A stretch of DNA of 64,000 nucleotides from Acidisoma sp. PAMC 29798 (lineage in GTDB: Bacteria > Pseudomonadota > Alphaproteobacteria > Acetobacterales > Acetobacteraceae), in the NCBI RefSeq assembly GCF_030252425.1, contig NZ_CP126994.1, positions 3,467,001 through 3,531,000 on the forward strand, in the 5' to 3' direction. The translations under genes were made by a program, and so were the position numbers. Shown here in pieces: positions 1-8,395 of this stretch. The notes beneath the pieces are model-generated. The model did not search any database. It was not told the DNA's origin and was given only the letters and a program-made list of their open reading frames with translations. Position 1 is the stretch's first letter, and every line of letters begins with the position of its first letter.

Positions 1-168
1 CTTTGTCTTCCGAACGATGAAGGTTCCAAAGCTCGGAAGCGTAAATCGGCCGCTCTTTTTCAGCTCCTTCACAATCGCCTGCATCACATCGGTAGCAGCG
101 CGATTGGCGGCGACGCCCGTTGTTTCAGCGGACTCTTGAATAACCTGGGCGAGAAATGCTTTCGACAT
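1..168 (-). CDS. HU/IHF-family DNA-binding protein, C-terminal part cut by window edge
   Basis: Only the first 56 codons are inside the window; the gene runs off the left edge. The visible protein begins MSKAFLAQVIQESAE and continues through a helix-rich segment to FTLPSFGTFIVRKTK, which matches the HU/IHF fold: an N-terminal helical dimerisation part followed by the first beta strand (the F-G-x-F turn) that leads to the DNA-binding arm. Such proteins bend and compact DNA as dimers in the nucleoid. The ATG is preceded by GAGG at a five-base spacing, which supports this start. The arm with the conserved proline is outside the window, so HU, IHF or a diverged HU-like protein cannot be told apart. 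Confidence 0.8.
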   Translation of the reverse strand, partial: MSKAFLAQVIQESAETTGVAANRAATDVMQAIVKELKKSGRFTLPSFGTFIVRKTK

Positions 169-397
169 CAAAACCTCGATGATTGTCAGAGTTGTCGCGC
201 CACCTTGTTCTCAGAACAAGACCGAATCGCGTCTAAGCCTGATACAAGCGTCACGCTTCTTCCGCATCTTCGGTTGTGCGTCAACTAGTTTATGATCGTT
301 CCATGCAAAAGACTGATATGATCAGCCGCACGATTGCAAACGATCGATTTTTGCAGTCGATGAGAGGAGCTTTATGAAGATCCCCTCATGAAAGCGT

Positions 398-1726
398 TCA
401 GAAACTACGAAGAACATGTCGCAATATTGCGAACATCTCGTCTAGGTCGGACTTTTCACAAATGAAGGGTGGCGCCAGAATGACGGTGTCGCCCGCCAGA
501 CGCGGCACCAGCCCAGCCTCGAAGCAACGCTTCATCACCTCGAAGCCTCGGGCACCCGGCGTGGCGCCAGGTGCGAGGTCGAAGGCGCCGAGTAAACCGA
601 AACCTCGTGTATCTGTCACGATGGGCATGTCGCGCATGCCCCCGATCAGGTCCAGGAAATACGGGGACAGCGCCTGGCCGCGCGCGAAGAGGTCATCATC
701 CTCATAAAGCCGCAGCGCCGCGATTGCCGCCGCACAGGCCACCGGATGGGCCGAATAGGTATAACCGTGAAAGAACTCGATCGCGTCGGGTGCCGCGACA
801 TCCATGATCGTCTGGCAGATGCCCTCGCGCACGGCGACGGCGCCCATTGGAATATTGCCGTTATTGATCGCCTTGGCCATGGTCATGATATCGGGCGTGA
901 CGCCGAAGGCCTGCGACCCGAAGGCCGGTCCGGTGCGGCCGAATCCGCAGATCACTTCGTCGAAGATCAGCAAGATGCCATGCTTGTCGCAAATCGCGCG
1001 CAGGCGATCGAGGTAGCCTTTGGGCGGAACGAGAATTCCAACCGAACCCGCGATGGGCTCGACGATGCAGGCCGCAATCGTATCGGCGCCATAAAGATCG
1101 ACCTGACGCTGCAGGTCGTCCGCCAAGGCTTCGCCGCCATGCTCGCCCTGACCCATCTGAAACCGGTTTTCGGGGATCATGGTATGGCGGATATGGGAAA
1201 CGCCGGGCAGGCCCAGGCCGAACATCTGGCGGTTCTTCACCATCCCGCCGACCGACCAACCACCGAAGTTGACGCCGTGGTAGCCCTTCTCACGACCGAC
1301 CAGGCGCAGACGTTGCCCTTCGCCACGGGCACGGTGATAATTGATCGCGATCTTCAAGGCGGTCTCGACCGATTCAGATCCGCCGCCGGTGAAGAAGATA
1401 CGATTGAGATCGCCGGGCGTCATCGCCGCCAGCATCGAGGCAAGACGGAAGGACCCGGGCGTGCCGAACTGGAAGGCAGGGGCGTAGTCGAGCTCGGCCA
1501 TCTGCTTCGTCACGGCCTCGCGAATCTCGACGCGGCCATGTCCTGCGGGCGTCGTATAGAGACCGGAAATGCCGTCGATAATGCGGTCGCCTTGCGGATT
1601 CCAGTAATGGATGCCTTCCGCGCGCACGATAATACGCGGCGCCTCCCGGAACTGCCGATTGGCCGTGAACGGCATCCAGTGATTGTCCAACGGCTCGTTG
1701 AACAGGGCGGCGGTTGAATGATCCAT
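398..1726 (-). CDS. Class III omega-aminotransferase (beta-alanine:pyruvate type)
   Basis: A 442-residue PLP enzyme that moves an amino group from an omega-amino acid or amine to pyruvate or another keto acid in the cytosol. The N-terminus HWMPFTANRQF is typical of beta-alanine:pyruvate aminotransferases. The cofactor-binding aspartate lies in LLIFDEVICGFGRTG (about residues 248-262) and the Schiff-base lysine in MTMAKAINNG (about 277-286). I start at the ATG at 1726, which has GAGGT about nine bases upstream; a longer reading to 1741 or beyond has no ribosome site and adds non-conserved sequence. It stands alone with no catabolic partner beside it, so the true amine substrate cannot be deduced from context. 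Confidence 0.88.
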   Translation of the reverse strand: MDHSTAALFNEPLDNHWMPFTANRQFREAPRIIVRAEGIHYWNPQGDRIIDGISGLYTTPAGHGRVEIREAVTKQMAELDYAPAFQFGTPGSFRLASMLAAMTPGDLNRIFFTGGGSESVETALKIAINYHRARGEGQRLRLVGREKGYHGVNFGGWSVGGMVKNRQMFGLGLPGVSHIRHTMIPENRFQMGQGEHGGEALADDLQRQVDLYGADTIAACIVEPIAGSVGILVPPKGYLDRLRAICDKHGILLIFDEVICGFGRTGPAFGSQAFGVTPDIMTMAKAINNGNIPMGAVAVREGICQTIMDVAAPDAIEFFHGYTYSAHPVACAAAIAALRLYEDDDLFARGQALSPYFLDLIGGMRDMPIVTDTRGFGLLGAFDLAPGATPGARGFEVMKRCFEAGLVPRLAGDTVILAPPFICEKSDLDEMFAILRHVLRSF

Positions 1727-1820
1727 AGTCGGTGACCTCATCGCGAGACGGAGCGATTGGTATAGACATCCGTCCGTGCCACGACCAGTGTTTGGGATCA
1801 AACCAATTACCTGCCGTTCA

Positions 1821-1850
1821 GTGGAATGCGCTACGCTTTTCCACCCTACG
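1821..1850 (+). repeat. Single arm of an interspersed palindromic repeat
   Basis: This stretch differs by only three bases from the left arm of the long inverted repeat at 6798-6862 (common cores GGAATGCGCT and GCTTTTCC plus CCCTACG). Here only one arm is present and no complementary arm follows. It lies upstream of the aminotransferase gene. Repeats of this look, about 30 bases and palindromic in pairs, are scattered through many proteobacterial genomes; I infer that it is a solo copy of such an element. Confidence 0.6.
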
Positions 1851-1900
1851 ACGTCGCGGCTTGGAACTCCTTCGTGGCAAGGCAATTAGCTTGCAGGAGT

Positions 1901-1918
1901 GATATCGTATGCGATATC
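1901..1918 (+). promoter_or_regulatory. Inverted repeat enclosing the PIN-gene start codon
   Basis: GATATCG and CGATATC form perfect seven-base arms separated by TATG. The ATG inside the loop is the likely original start of the PIN-domain gene, and AGGAG lies just upstream at 1895-1899. The element could be an operator for autoregulation, as is common in toxin-antitoxin loci, or an mRNA hairpin over the start. Confidence 0.4.
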
Positions 1919-2347
1919 GTCTTTTGGGTGATCATCGCCGATGCGAACGTTGTTCTGAGCGCTCTTCGGTCTCGGAACGGAGCGTCGTTTCTGGTGTAAA
2001 CCGGAATGTTGTCAGGCAGGATCCTCTTCGCCGTGTCTCCGGCCATCATTGTGGAATACGAGAGCGTCTTGAAGAGGCCGGGCATTCTCGGCGGGACTCC
2101 TTGGATCAGCGCGGTGCAGATCGACGGAATACTCGATGCGATATGTGCCGTTGGGGCGCTTGTTGAGCCATGGTTCCACTTCCGGCCATTCCTGGATGAT
2201 CCAGCAGACGACCCTTATATCGACTGTGCTCTTGCCGCGAACGCTTCCATTATCCTGTCACGAGACAAGCATTTTCGTCACCCCGCAGTAGAGGCCTTCG
2301 GCCTTCGTGTGATGTCTGCGGGCGAGTATCTGAGCAGTTTGCAATGA
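1909..2347 (+). pseudogene. PIN-family toxin gene broken by a frameshift and a stop codon
   Basis: Conceptual translation gives a PIN-domain ribonuclease of the toxin-antitoxin type: IIADANVVLSALRSRNGASFLV, then GRILFAVSPAIIVEYESVLKRPG, and near the end DDPADDPYIDCALAANASIILSRDKHF, which supply the acidic catalytic residues. Two lesions interrupt it. The ATG at 1909, which has a good AGGAG site, is in frame 1, while the PIN sequence is in frame 2; removing one G from the GGG at 1926-1928 would join them. An in-frame TAA at 1997-1999 then stops translation where a leucine codon would be expected. Restart at the ATG at 2006 would give 113 residues lacking the first catalytic aspartate. I therefore call it inactive. 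Sequencing error at the G run is possible, but would not explain the TAA. Confidence 0.72.
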
Positions 2348-2372
2348 GCCCATCCGATTAAAGGAGATCATC

Positions 2373-2624
2373 GTGAGCGGATTCGCCCTTCGGGTTCCCG
2401 AACACATCCTGACGCAGGCCAAAGCCGCAGCGGTAGAAGAAAAGGTGTCGATCAACCAGCTTCTCGTGTCCCTCATCTCGGAAGGGTTAGGTCATCGCCG
2501 CGGATTGCGTGATCTCCAGGGGCGCGCCGCGCGGGCGGATGTCGCCGCCGCACTGAGCCTTCTTCAGGATGTTGCGGATATCCCGGCCGACCTTGGGGAC
2601 GAGCCGCCAGCCCATCAGCCATAG
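2373..2624 (+). CDS. Small ribbon-helix-helix-like protein, probable antitoxin
   Basis: An 83-residue protein starting with GTG, preceded by AAGGAG at a good distance and 25 bases after the PIN reading frame. The N-terminal half, FALRVPEHILTQAKAAAVEEKVSINQLLVSLISEGL, has the strand-helix-helix pattern of HicB-like or Arc/MetJ-type DNA-binding antitoxins: a short basic strand, then two amphipathic helices with SINQ at the turn. The tail is acidic and proline-rich, as in toxin-binding tails. The pairing with a PIN-family gene supports an antitoxin role that binds the toxin and represses the locus. With the toxin gene broken, it may be a surviving orphan. Order toxin-then-antitoxin is the less common arrangement. 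Confidence 0.68.
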   Translation: MSGFALRVPEHILTQAKAAAVEEKVSINQLLVSLISEGLGHRRGLRDLQGRAARADVAAALSLLQDVADIPADLGDEPPAHQP

Positions 2625-2710
2625 CGCCGAAGCGGGGCACCGCAGCCATCGCTTTGACTGTCGCGCCATCATGCTTATTTTAGAACGACCTTCTCGCAGG
2701 CGGATTTCGC

Positions 2711-4090
2711 ATGTCCTCGTATGATTTCGACCTCTTCGTCATCGGCGGCGGCTCCGGTGGCACACGCTGCGCCCGCATCAGCGCGACCCACGGCGCCCGC
2801 GTCGGTGTGGCCGAGGAACGCTTCTGGGGGGGCACCTGCGTCAATGTCGGCTGCGTGCCCAAGAAGCTCATGGTCCAGGCGGCGGAATACGGCGCCTGGG
2901 TCGAGGATGCGCGCGCCTTCGGCTGGGACGCGACGAAAGCTGGCTTCGACTGGAAGGGCTTCGTCGCCGCCAAGGACACTGAGATCGACCGCCTCAAGGC
3001 GATCTACGCCTCCATGCTGCAACGCGCCGGCGCCAAGACCTTCGAGGCGCATGTACGTTTTCTCGACCCCCATACGCTGGATGTCGGCGGCAAGCGCATG
3101 ACCGCCGAGCACATCGTCATCGCCACCGGCAGCACGCCCCGCAGGGCGGCCATTCCCGGGGCCGAACTCGCCGGCATCACCGACGACCTGTTCTATTTGC
3201 CTGAGCGGCCGGCGCGCCTCGCCATTATCGGCGGAGGCTACAGCGCCGTAGAATTCGCCGGCATCTTCGCCGGCCTCGGCACCGAAGTGCATCTGATCTA
3301 CCGCCAACCCCTGCCGCTGCGGGGGTTCGACGGCGACATGAGGCAGGCGGTGGCCGAGGCACTCGAAGCGCAGGGTGTCATCATTCATCACGGCGTGCTG
3401 CCGACGCAGATCACGGCTGAGGGCGAGGGCCGTCTGGTCCATCTGTCGGACGTGACCGAGATCGCGGTCGATTACGTCGTCATGACCACGGGCCGCGTGC
3501 CGAATGTCGATGGGCTGGGTCTCCAAGCCTCTGGCGTCAAGCTGAACGCCTCCGGCGCGATCGCGGTCGATGACGGCAGCCACACGAATGTGCCGCATAT
3601 CTATGCCATCGGCGATGTCACCGATCGTCTCAACCTCACCCCCGTCGCGATCGCCGAGGGCCACGCCCTGGCCGATACCCTGTTCGGCCACAATCCGCGC
3701 GAGGCCTCGCTGCATAACGTGCCGACCGCCGTCTTCTCCAGCCCGCCGATGGCGACCGTCGGGTTGACGGAGGAGGAGGCCGCCCTGCTTGGCCCGATGG
3801 ACATTTATGTCAGCCGCTTCTCGCTGTTGCGCCACACCCTCACCGGCCGCCAGGGCCGGAAGACCATTATGAAGCTCGTCGTCGATCAGCGCAGCCAGAA
3901 GGTGCTCGGCGCCCATATGCTGGGGGAGGACGCGGCCGAGATCATGCAAGGCATTGGCATCGCCGTGCAGATGGGTGCCACGAAGCAGGATTTCGATCGT
4001 ACCATCGGCATCCACCCAACCTCGGCCGAGGAATTCGTGACCATGCGCACGCGGACCCGCGTTGCGGGCATAGCAGAAGCGGCCGAGTAG
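2711..4090 (+). CDS. gor: Glutathione-disulfide reductase
   Basis: A 459-residue flavoprotein that reduces GSSG to GSH with NADPH in the cytosol. The FAD-binding motif GGGSGGTR is at about residues 12-19, the redox-active disulfide in GGTCVNVGCVPKK at about 40-52, a second dinucleotide-binding motif IIGGGYSAVEFAG at about 171-183, and the C-terminal catalytic histidine in IHPTSAEE near 439. Length and motif order match glutathione reductase rather than lipoamide dehydrogenase or mercuric reductase. There is no strong ribosome site before the ATG. It appears to be transcribed alone or with the downstream DAHP synthase gene, 119 bases away. Confidence 0.93.
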   Translation: MSSYDFDLFVIGGGSGGTRCARISATHGARVGVAEERFWGGTCVNVGCVPKKLMVQAAEYGAWVEDARAFGWDATKAGFDWKGFVAAKDTEIDRLKAIYASMLQRAGAKTFEAHVRFLDPHTLDVGGKRMTAEHIVIATGSTPRRAAIPGAELAGITDDLFYLPERPARLAIIGGGYSAVEFAGIFAGLGTEVHLIYRQPLPLRGFDGDMRQAVAEALEAQGVIIHHGVLPTQITAEGEGRLVHLSDVTEIAVDYVVMTTGRVPNVDGLGLQASGVKLNASGAIAVDDGSHTNVPHIYAIGDVTDRLNLTPVAIAEGHALADTLFGHNPREASLHNVPTAVFSSPPMATVGLTEEEAALLGPMDIYVSRFSLLRHTLTGRQGRKTIMKLVVDQRSQKVLGAHMLGEDAAEIMQGIGIAVQMGATKQDFDRTIGIHPTSAEEFVTMRTRTRVAGIAEAAE

Positions 4091-4209
4091 CCTTTTAGCC
4101 GATTTCGGCGGATAAGCGCCGACTGCGCCTGGACAGACTGTGATCCATGGCGTGCGAACGGCATCATGCCAGCCACCAGGTTGGAGGATGCGAATACGAG
4201 GAAAAGACC

Positions 4210-5625
4210 ATGAGCTTGGCGGGTTCCAGCCGTCCTCTCGACACTCAGCCCTCTCCGTGGACCCCCGCCAGCTGGCGTGGCTTTCCGGTGCGGCAGATGC
4301 CGGTCTATCCCGACCCGCAGCGCCTCTCGGCCGTCGAAGCGCGCCTGCGCCGCTATCCGCCGTTGGTGTTTGCCGGTGAGGCGCGCCGCCTGAAGGCCTC
4401 CCTCGCCGAGGTCGCGGCCGGCCGCGCCTTCGTGCTTCAGGGTGGCGATTGCGCCGAAAGCTTCGATGATTTCACCGCCAATATCATCCGCGACACCTTC
4501 CGGGTGCTGTTGCAGATGGCGGTGGTGCTGACCTTCGGCAGCAGCGTGCCCGTAGTGAAGATGGGCCGCATGGCCGGCCAGTTCGCCAAGCCACGTAGCT
4601 CCGACAACGAGACGATCGACGGGGAGACGCTGCCCAGCTATCGCGGCGACATCATCAACGGCCCCGCCTTCACCTCTGAAGCGCGGATACCTGATCCCAC
4701 GCGCATGGAAACCGGCTATTTCCAGTCCGCCGGCACGCTCAATCTGCTGCGCGCCTTCGCGACGGGCGGCTATGCCGATCTGCACAGCGTCCATGCCTGG
4801 AACCTCGGCTTCGTCGAGCGCAGCCCCCTCGCCGCCCGCTACCAGGATCTGGCCGCCCGCATCGATGAGACGCTGAGCTTCATGAAGGCCTGCGGCATGA
4901 CAGCCGAAACCGCCCCGCAGATCCGCGAGACGGAGTTCTACACCAGCCATGAGGCGCTTCTGCTTCCCTATGAGGAAGCGCTGGCCCGCGTCGATTCCAC
5001 CACCGGCGAAACCTATGCCTGTTCGGCGCATTTCGTCTGGATCGGCGACCGCACCCGGCATCTCGATGGCGCGCATGTCGAGTTCATGCGTGGCATCCGC
5101 AACCCGATCGGGTTGAAGGTTGGCCCGAGCACCGAGCCTGAGGATCTGCTGCGCCTGATCGACGCCCTCAACCCGTCCAACGAGCCGGGGCGGTTGACGC
5201 TGATCAGTCGTATGGGTGTGGACAAGGTGGAGAGCAAGCTGCCGCGTCTGCTGCGCGCTGTGCGCCAGTCCGGCGCATCAGTCGTGTGGCTCTGCGATCC
5301 CATGCATGGCAACACCATCTCGACCACCCATGGCCGCAAGACGCGCCGCTTCGATTCCATCCTCGGTGAGGTGCGCGGCTTCTTCGAGGCGCATGCGGCG
5401 GAAGGCACCTGGCCCGGCGGCATCCATGTGGAAATGACCGGCCAGGAAGTGACGGAATGCGTCGGCGGCGCGCATCGCTTGACGGAGGCCGATCTCGGCC
5501 GTCGCTACGAATCCTTCTGCGATCCGCGCCTGAACGCCGAGCAGTCCCTCGAACTCGCCTTCCTCGTCGCCGAGGAACTCAAGGCGCGACGGCTGCCGAC
5601 CCCCGCCGCCGTCGTTGCGGCCTAG
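4210..5625 (+). CDS. Class II 3-deoxy-7-phosphoheptulonate (DAHP) synthase
   Basis: A 471-residue enzyme condensing phosphoenolpyruvate and erythrose 4-phosphate, the first step of the shikimate pathway. Class II features are clear: [15 protein letters not shown] near the N-terminus, GGDCAE (about 79-84), [20 protein letters not shown], the metal and substrate segment CDPMHGNT, and VTECVGGAH near the C-terminus. I choose the ATG at 4210 because GAGG lies about eight bases upstream and the family usually begins close to this point; an ATG at 4147 would add 21 unconserved residues. It is followed 10 bases later by nicotinate phosphoribosyltransferase. Confidence 0.92.
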   Translation: MSLAGSSRPLDTQPSPWTPASWRGFPVRQMPVYPDPQRLSAVEARLRRYPPLVFAGEARRLKASLAEVAAGRAFVLQGGDCAESFDDFTANIIRDTFRVLLQMAVVLTFGSSVPVVKMGRMAGQFAKPRSSDNETIDGETLPSYRGDIINGPAFTSEARIPDPTRMETGYFQSAGTLNLLRAFATGGYADLHSVHAWNLGFVERSPLAARYQDLAARIDETLSFMKACGMTAETAPQIRETEFYTSHEALLLPYEEALARVDSTTGETYACSAHFVWIGDRTRHLDGAHVEFMRGIRNPIGLKVGPSTEPEDLLRLIDALNPSNEPGRLTLISRMGVDKVESKLPRLLRAVRQSGASVVWLCDPMHGNTISTTHGRKTRRFDSILGEVRGFFEAHAAEGTWPGGIHVEMTGQEVTECVGGAHRLTEADLGRRYESFCDPRLNAEQSLELAFLVAEELKARRLPTPAAVVAA

Positions 5626-5635
5626 GACGACCGAG

Positions 5636-6793
5636 ATGGACACGCTGGTGGCGGATGATCTGGTGCGCTCGGAAACGATCGCCGCCTATACCGATACCTA
5701 TTTCAACAAGACCAAGCAGATCGTCAGCCGCTTCGGGGACAAGACCGTCACCTACGCGGTCTTCCTCCGGCGGCCGGTGATTTCTGCGCCGAAGCTCATG
5801 CTCGACTGGATTCTCGAAGTCGCGGCGGCGCGTAAAACCGTCTTCGACATCGAGGTGCTGCATGCCGAAGGCGAGTGGGTCGGCGCCGGTGAGCCGCTGC
5901 TCTATATCTCCGGCAGCTACGTTCATCTCACCGATCTCGAAACGCTGATCCTGCAAAAGCTCGGCTCGGTCTGCGTCGCGGCCCACCACGCCTATCAGAT
6001 GTGCATCGCCCTGCCCGAGGTCACCTTCCTCGCCATGGAAGCGCGGCACTGCGCGGGCACCGAGATGCAGGCGATGATGTCCTATGGTGCCGCCGTCGGC
6101 AGCCGCGCCGCCCAGCGCGAAGGTGCGAAGGGCTTCATCGGCAATGCCAATGACGCGACGGCGCATTTCTTCGGCGCACCGCGCGGCCTGGGCACCATGC
6201 CGCATGCCCTGATCGGCTACGCCGGGTCCACGCTGCGCGCTGCCGAAATGTATCGCGAGACCTTTCCCAAGGATCCGCTGACGGTTCTGGTCGATTACTT
6301 CGGCCGGGAAATCACCGATGGCCTGGAAGTCTGCCGACGCTTCCCCGACCTGGCGGCTGAGGGCCGGCTCAGCGTACGCCTCGACACGCATGGCGGTCGC
6401 TTCCTCGAAACGCTCGACCCTGCGACGAGCTATGCGGTGTTGGAGCGTCACGACCCCGTCGCCATCCGCCGGTATCGCAGCGACGCCGAGCTGCGTCACC
6501 TCGTCGGCACCGGCGTGTCCGCCGCCGCCATCTGGCGGATGCGCGAGGCCCTGGACGAGGCCGGCTTCCCGAAGGTGCGCATTGTCGCCTCCTCCGGTTT
6601 CGGCGTCGATAAGTGCCGCGTCATGGCGGATGCGAAAGCCCCGATCGACATCGTCGGTACCGGCAGCTTCATTCCCGATCATTGGCATGAGACCTACGCA
6701 ACGGCCGATATCATTGCCTATGACGGCGAGGCGCGCGTGAAGCTCGGCCGCGAATTCCTGTTGCAACGCCGGAACGGTTCCGCCAAGGGCTGA
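5636..6793 (+). CDS. Nicotinate phosphoribosyltransferase
   Basis: A 385-residue protein of the nicotinate/quinolinate phosphoribosyltransferase family, which makes nicotinate mononucleotide from nicotinate and PRPP in NAD salvage. Support comes from the N-terminal AAYTDTYFNKTKQI, the conserved MEARHCAGTEMQAMMSYGAAVGSR segment, VRLDTHGGRF, the SSGFGVDK loop and the late phosphate-binding IVGTGSFIP. Quinolinate phosphoribosyltransferase is shorter and lacks this layout. The ATG at 5636 is ten bases after the DAHP synthase stop, and a TTG at 5615 would overlap it. A long perfect-looking hairpin follows the stop and may end the transcript. Confidence 0.85.
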   Translation: MDTLVADDLVRSETIAAYTDTYFNKTKQIVSRFGDKTVTYAVFLRRPVISAPKLMLDWILEVAAARKTVFDIEVLHAEGEWVGAGEPLLYISGSYVHLTDLETLILQKLGSVCVAAHHAYQMCIALPEVTFLAMEARHCAGTEMQAMMSYGAAVGSRAAQREGAKGFIGNANDATAHFFGAPRGLGTMPHALIGYAGSTLRAAEMYRETFPKDPLTVLVDYFGREITDGLEVCRRFPDLAAEGRLSVRLDTHGGRFLETLDPATSYAVLERHDPVAIRRYRSDAELRHLVGTGVSAAAIWRMREALDEAGFPKVRIVASSGFGVDKCRVMADAKAPIDIVGTGSFIPDHWHETYATADIIAYDGEARVKLGREFLLQRRNGSAKG

Positions 6794-6797
6794 ACCT

Positions 6798-6862
6798 GGC
6801 GGAATGCGCTGCGCTTTTCCGCCCTACGCTGCGTAGGGTGGAAAAGCGCAGCGCATTCCACC
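6798..6862 (+). repeat. Long inverted repeat (about 32-base arms) between two genes
   Basis: The two arms, 6798-6829 and 6831-6862, are complementary except for one mismatch and one G-T pair; the core of each contains GGAATGCGCTGCGCTTTTCC or its complement. It starts five bases after the nicotinate phosphoribosyltransferase stop and ends 39 bases before gltX. Transcribed, it would form a very stable hairpin, but there is no following T run, so simple rho-independent termination is unlikely. The related single arm at 1821-1850 argues for an interspersed repeat element. It may protect mRNA ends or separate the two genes. Confidence 0.82.
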
Positions 6863-6901
6863 ATTCTTTCGCCGCCTCCTCGCGCCATCTAGGATCATCC
6901 A

Positions 6902-8275
6902 ATGCCTGCCGCTTCCCCTCTCCTCCGCTTCGCGCCGAGTCCCACCGGCTATCTCCATGTCGGCAATCTGCGCATCGCGGTCGCGAATTTCCTCTTCGCC
7001 CGGCGCCATGGCGGCCAGGTCATGCTGCGCATGGACGACACCGATGTCGCGCGTTCCCGCACCGAATATGAAGACGCTATTCAAGAAGATCTGCGCTGGC
7101 TCGGCCTCGATTGGGACCAGTTCGCGCGCCAGTCTGAGCGGATCGATCGTTACGCTGCCGCCGCTGAGCGTCTGAAGGAGTCCGGACACCTCTATCCGTG
7201 CTTCGAGAGCGAGGAGGAACTCGCCGCCAAGCGCGTGATGCGCCTGAAGCGGAAATTGCCGCCGATCTATGATCGCGCCATGCTGCAGCTCACGGAGGAG
7301 CAGCGTGCCGCCGCCGAAGCCAATGGCAAAACCCCTTACTGGCGCTTCAAACTTTCGCCGCAGACCATCACCTGGAATGATCTCGTGCTCGGCGAGCGGC
7401 AGGTGAAACTCACCGCCGTGTCCGACCCCGTGCTGATCCGCGCCGACGGCACCTTCCTCTACACCTTCACCTCGGTCGTCGATGACATGGAATTCGGTGT
7501 CACGCACATCATCCGTGGCGAGGACCACATCACCAATACCGGCATTCAAATCGACCTGATCCATGCCCTCGACACCGCGCATCGCCATGCGAGCGGCGGC
7601 CGGAAAGCCGGTGGTATCACCTTCGGCCATCTGCCGCTCTTGACGGATGGTGAGGGCGGCAAACTGTCCAAGCGTTTCGACTCGCTCTCGCTGCGCAGCC
7701 TGCGCAAGGATGGGCTGGAGCCTGACGCCATCATCGCCTATCTCGCCCGCCTCGGTTCGGCCGATGACATGCTGCCCCTCACGCGGCAGGAGTTGGTCGA
7801 GAGTTTCGATCTCGGCCGCATGTCCCATTCCGCTGCCGCTTTCGATCCGCGCCAGTTGCTGGCCATCAACCGCCATCTGCTGCATCGCTTGACCTTCGCG
7901 GAGGTCGCGGACCGCCTGCCCCCGACAGCGACCGAGGCCTTTTGGCTCGCCGTGCGGGGCAATCTCGACCTCATGTCCGAGGCGCGGGATTGGTGGCGCA
8001 TCGTAGCGGAGGACATCATCCCACCGACGATGCTCGAGGAGGCGACGTTCCTGCACACCGCGCGCGACCTGCTGCCGCCGGAGCCTTGGGATGCGACGAT
8101 CGCCGGCGTCTGGACCAAGGCGCTGGGCGCAGAGACGGCACGCAAGGGCAAGACGCTGTTCCATCCGCTGCGCCTGGCACTGACGGGCGAGGACAGCGGG
8201 CCGGACTTGAAGGATCTGTTGCCGCTCATCGGCCGCGACCGCGCGGCGCGCCGGCTCACCGAAGCGGCGGGTTGA
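6902..8275 (+). CDS. gltX: Glutamyl-tRNA synthetase
   Basis: A 457-residue class I aminoacyl-tRNA synthetase that charges tRNA-Glu. The HIGH-type motif appears as PSPTGYLHVGNLR at about residues 12-24, the substrate-binding region LMLRMDDTD follows, and the KMSKS-type motif is GGKLSKRFDS at about 250-259. The C-terminal alpha-helical anticodon-binding domain is present but short, as in the second GluRS of many alphaproteobacteria, which often charge both tRNA-Glu and tRNA-Gln; whether this copy is that one cannot be decided here. The gene stands alone between the long hairpin and the convergent kdsB. Confidence 0.94.
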   Translation: MPAASPLLRFAPSPTGYLHVGNLRIAVANFLFARRHGGQVMLRMDDTDVARSRTEYEDAIQEDLRWLGLDWDQFARQSERIDRYAAAAERLKESGHLYPCFESEEELAAKRVMRLKRKLPPIYDRAMLQLTEEQRAAAEANGKTPYWRFKLSPQTITWNDLVLGERQVKLTAVSDPVLIRADGTFLYTFTSVVDDMEFGVTHIIRGEDHITNTGIQIDLIHALDTAHRHASGGRKAGGITFGHLPLLTDGEGGKLSKRFDSLSLRSLRKDGLEPDAIIAYLARLGSADDMLPLTRQELVESFDLGRMSHSAAAFDPRQLLAINRHLLHRLTFAEVADRLPPTATEAFWLAVRGNLDLMSEARDWWRIVAEDIIPPTMLEEATFLHTARDLLPPEPWDATIAGVWTKALGAETARKGKTLFHPLRLALTGEDSGPDLKDLLPLIGRDRAARRLTEAAG

Positions 8276-8345
8276 CGGGTCTATAGAACTCGGCCGGCGC
8301 GATCAGGCCCCTGGCGCGGAGGGCCCTTCGTCCACGGCGTCCAGC

Positions 8346-8372
8346 GCATCGATGCTACGACGTCATCGATGC
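8346..8372 (+). terminator. Hairpin between convergent gltX and kdsB
   Basis: GCATCGATG and CATCGATGC make perfect nine-base arms around a nine-base loop, placed in the 120-base gap between the converging genes. There is no T run on either side, so it is a candidate bidirectional terminator or transcript-end stabiliser only. Confidence 0.45.
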
Positions 8373-8395
8373 CGGGTGCGTGGGCCGCAATAGTC

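Noticed and set aside
746-1717. A 323-codon plus-strand open frame opposite the aminotransferase
   Set aside because: Low-complexity arginine/aspartate-rich sequence without family features; the minus strand carries the PLP-binding motifs.
2675-4015. A 446-codon minus-strand open frame opposite glutathione reductase
   Set aside because: Antisense shadow of a gene with all catalytic motifs on the plus strand.
6798-6862. Long hairpin considered as a rho-independent terminator
   Set aside because: No T run follows on either strand and a related arm occurs elsewhere, so a repeat element is the better explanation.
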